Virus record (IMG/VR): IMGVR_UViG_3300025280_000220
Span: 1 to 21,414 of that record
Strand: one strand, 5' to 3'
DNA: 21,414 nt
DNA from: a virus
The translations under genes and the position numbers were made by a program. Positions 20,230-21,414 of this stretch are shown in pieces; the first letter of the stretch is position 1; each line of letters opens with the position of its first letter. The notes beneath the pieces were generated by a model, which did no database searches, was not told the origin of the DNA, and worked only from the letters and a program-made list of their open reading frames with translations.

Positions 20230-20787
20230 ATGGCTGAAATGGAGGTAGGTGGCGTAAAGTTTTCTGGCTTTGGCAAAATCGGTATTGCAGTCACAGCATT
20301 AAGCACACTGGCGGGTTCGGCCTATGTGGGATATGAGTTTTACTTTGATTATCTTGATTTGCGCGAGGTAGTACAAGAGATTGATATTGATGCAATTAAA
20401 GCGGAAAATGAGCTCGTTTTAACAAAACTAGATGACGCCATTGTCTACACCAGAGACATTAAGAACAATCTCCGAGATGATCTTCTTAAACTAGAGGGAT
20501 ATATTGATAAGTTGGAGAAGAAGATTGAGACATCTTCAGAGCGCATAAAAACCACGCAAGGCTCCATAGACTTAGTATTAGAAGACGTTCTTAATCAAAT
20601 GAACGAGGTGCAGAAAGACGTGACAGCCGCAATAAGAGAGGTTGAAACCTTAAATAGAGAGACAGAGAAAGACGTCCGTGATACGATGCGGGATATAGAA
20701 AACAGAATAGAAGAAGATATGCGAAAGCTTGAAGAGCAGTTAAACGAAAGATTACAAGAAGCGTTAGATAATCCCTTGGCTAATTAA
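20230..20787 (+). CDS. Inner-membrane anchored coiled-coil protein
   Basis: A 185-residue protein with a short basic N-terminus (KFSGFGK), one membrane segment at about 17-37 (GIAVTALSTLAGSAYVGYEF), and a long coiled coil over about residues 50-180 (ENELVLTKLDDAIVYTRDIK onward, with LEGYIDKLEKKIETSSERIK and ENRIEEDMRKLEEQLNERLQ). Lys before and acidic residues after the span suggest N-in, C-out, so the coil would lie in the periplasm. That is the layout of an i-spanin (an inner-membrane lysis spanin subunit), but also of other anchored coiled-coil proteins. TAGGAGAAG at 20218-20226 is a strong ribosome site. It directly follows a lipobox protein gene, which is a hint for a two-part spanin; the usual order (i-spanin first) is reversed. 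Confidence 0.6.
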   Translation: MAEMEVGGVKFSGFGKIGIAVTALSTLAGSAYVGYEFYFDYLDLREVVQEIDIDAIKAENELVLTKLDDAIVYTRDIKNNLRDDLLKLEGYIDKLEKKIETSSERIKTTQGSIDLVLEDVLNQMNEVQKDVTAAIREVETLNRETEKDVRDTMRDIENRIEEDMRKLEEQLNERLQEALDNPLAN

Positions 20788-20833
20788 CGTAATTGGTGTA
20801 TATAAAAGTTGTTTAGGTACGTAGGAGTTTACT

Positions 20834-21160
20834 ATGGCAGGAAAAAAACTACAGGAAAACAGTAAATACGCAATGGCAGATGCCGATGGCGACGGTGTAA
20901 TAACCGATGATGAGATGGATCGCCACGAGCGTTGGATACGTTTAGAAAACGAAGATAAGCTAGCGGATACACAACGTGTAATGGCCTGGATTGCAATGGT
21001 TGTGACGATTGTAGCTGTTGTTGTCTTGTTAACACCCGTTGTTGCTGTTGATAGACTTTCGGCGGCGGCAGGTTTTTTAAATACATTTATCGTTGCACAA
21101 TTAGGAGTCGTTGTTGGTTTTATGGGTGCTACGGCTATTTCTAAAACTAAACTAAAATAG
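20834..21160 (+). CDS. EF-hand two-span membrane protein (holin-like candidate)
   Basis: The 108-residue product has a canonical 12-residue EF-hand loop at 16-27 (DADGDGVITDDE: Asp1, Asp3, Asp5, Gly6, Ile8 and Glu12 all in place), a charged linker, and two membrane spans at about 50-70 (MAWIAMVVTIVAVVVLLTPV) and 84-103 (TFIVAQLGVVVGFMGATAIS), ending KTKLK. A Ca2+-binding head on a two-span protein resembles a regulated channel or holin, but that is inference; a fixed membrane component is possible. AGGAG at 20822-20826 is the ribosome site. A 46-base gap before it holds TATATAA at 20799-20805, a possible weak promoter. A single EF-hand may dimerise for function. The next gene follows at 9 bases. 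Confidence 0.7.
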   Translation: MAGKKLQENSKYAMADADGDGVITDDEMDRHERWIRLENEDKLADTQRVMAWIAMVVTIVAVVVLLTPVVAVDRLSAAAGFLNTFIVAQLGVVVGFMGATAISKTKLK

Positions 21161-21169
21161 GAGGATAAC

Positions 21170-21414
21170 ATGTTATCACTGCTAGGAGCAGCACTGGGGT
21201 TTGGTACATCTGTACTACCAAGTGTCATTGATTTATTTCAACAACGTCAGAAAGATGCACAAGAGCTAAAGATGCTCGAAGCGAAGGGTAAATACGCAGC
21301 GCAGCTATCTTCCCTTAAATTAGACGAACTTGAGTCTAAAGCAGATATAGCTGAAACCGAAGGCATTTACGCATCAATGAGGGCAGCTAATGCTAAATCA
21401 GGCTTTGCAGCAGC
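21170..21414 (+). CDS. Coiled-coil protein with hydrophobic N-terminus, 3' end cut by window
   Basis: A frame opens at ATG 21170 with AGGAGG at 21159-21164 and stays open to the last base, so only the first 81 residues are seen. They begin MLSLLGAALGFGTSVLPSVI, a weakly hydrophobic, Gly/Leu-rich segment that could lie on or in a membrane, followed by a long charged helix (DLFQQRQKDAQELKMLEAKG onward). I recall such starts in marine phage proteins encoded next to small membrane proteins, but no function. It may be a membrane-associated or internal virion protein. It is spaced 9 bases after the EF-hand gene, so the same transcript is likely. Confidence 0.65.
   Translation, partial: MLSLLGAALGFGTSVLPSVIDLFQQRQKDAQELKMLEAKGKYAAQLSSLKLDELESKADIAETEGIYASMRAANAKSGFAA

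Overview
This window reads as the structural (late) region of a tailed phage, most likely a short-tailed phage (podovirus type) of a marine Gram-negative bacterium. Every supported gene is on the + strand and genes are packed with 0-20 base gaps or overlaps. By eye the DNA is AT-rich (GC not computed). I see no tape measure, tail sheath, integrase, repressor, tRNA or CRISPR array. Several proteins look like families I know mainly from marine viral metagenomes, but I could not search any database. Gram-negative host is inferred from several signal peptides, a lipobox protein and pilin/chaperone-like proteins.

Layout. (1) 1-3924, head module: C-terminus of a probable portal protein, a small protein, a GroES-type co-chaperonin, a probable scaffold, a conserved head-region protein, a probable head decoration protein and the major capsid protein. 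(2) 3925-5612: a strong terminator, promoter-like and hairpin sequences, then two surface-type structural proteins separated by a perfect GAAA-loop hairpin. (3) 5605-8695: a cluster of very small, Lys/Arg-rich proteins that share short N- or C-terminal signatures, interleaved with a staphylococcal-nuclease-type enzyme, an unrecognised 229-residue protein and an acidic protein with a HeH/SAP-like C-terminus. (4) 8699-11004: head-tail connector, four-Cys zinc protein, another small basic protein, adaptor, and a small tail protein. (5) 11018-16015: a 1665-residue tail fibre with beta-rich repeats, a long YadA-like head-repeat region and a C-terminal S74 self-cleaving chaperone domain. (6) 16021-17028: a 2OG-Fe(II) oxygenase gene flanked by two related copies of a small gene, the second internally shortened. 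(7) 17055-21414: a run of envelope-directed proteins with signal peptides, a lipobox, membrane anchors and coiled coils. It includes a pilin-like/chaperone-like pair and an EF-hand membrane protein. The last gene runs off the window.

How it works together: regions 1, 2, 4 and 5 build the capsid, neck and adsorption fibre. The co-chaperonin probably helps fold capsid or other phage proteins with host GroEL. The small basic proteins of region 3 may bind packaged DNA or ride in the virion (inference). Region 7 is the best candidate for an undescribed system: a co-directional cassette whose products should mostly leave the cytoplasm. It could serve lysis (holin and spanin roles), envelope remodelling or surface display. 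No endolysin is visible here.
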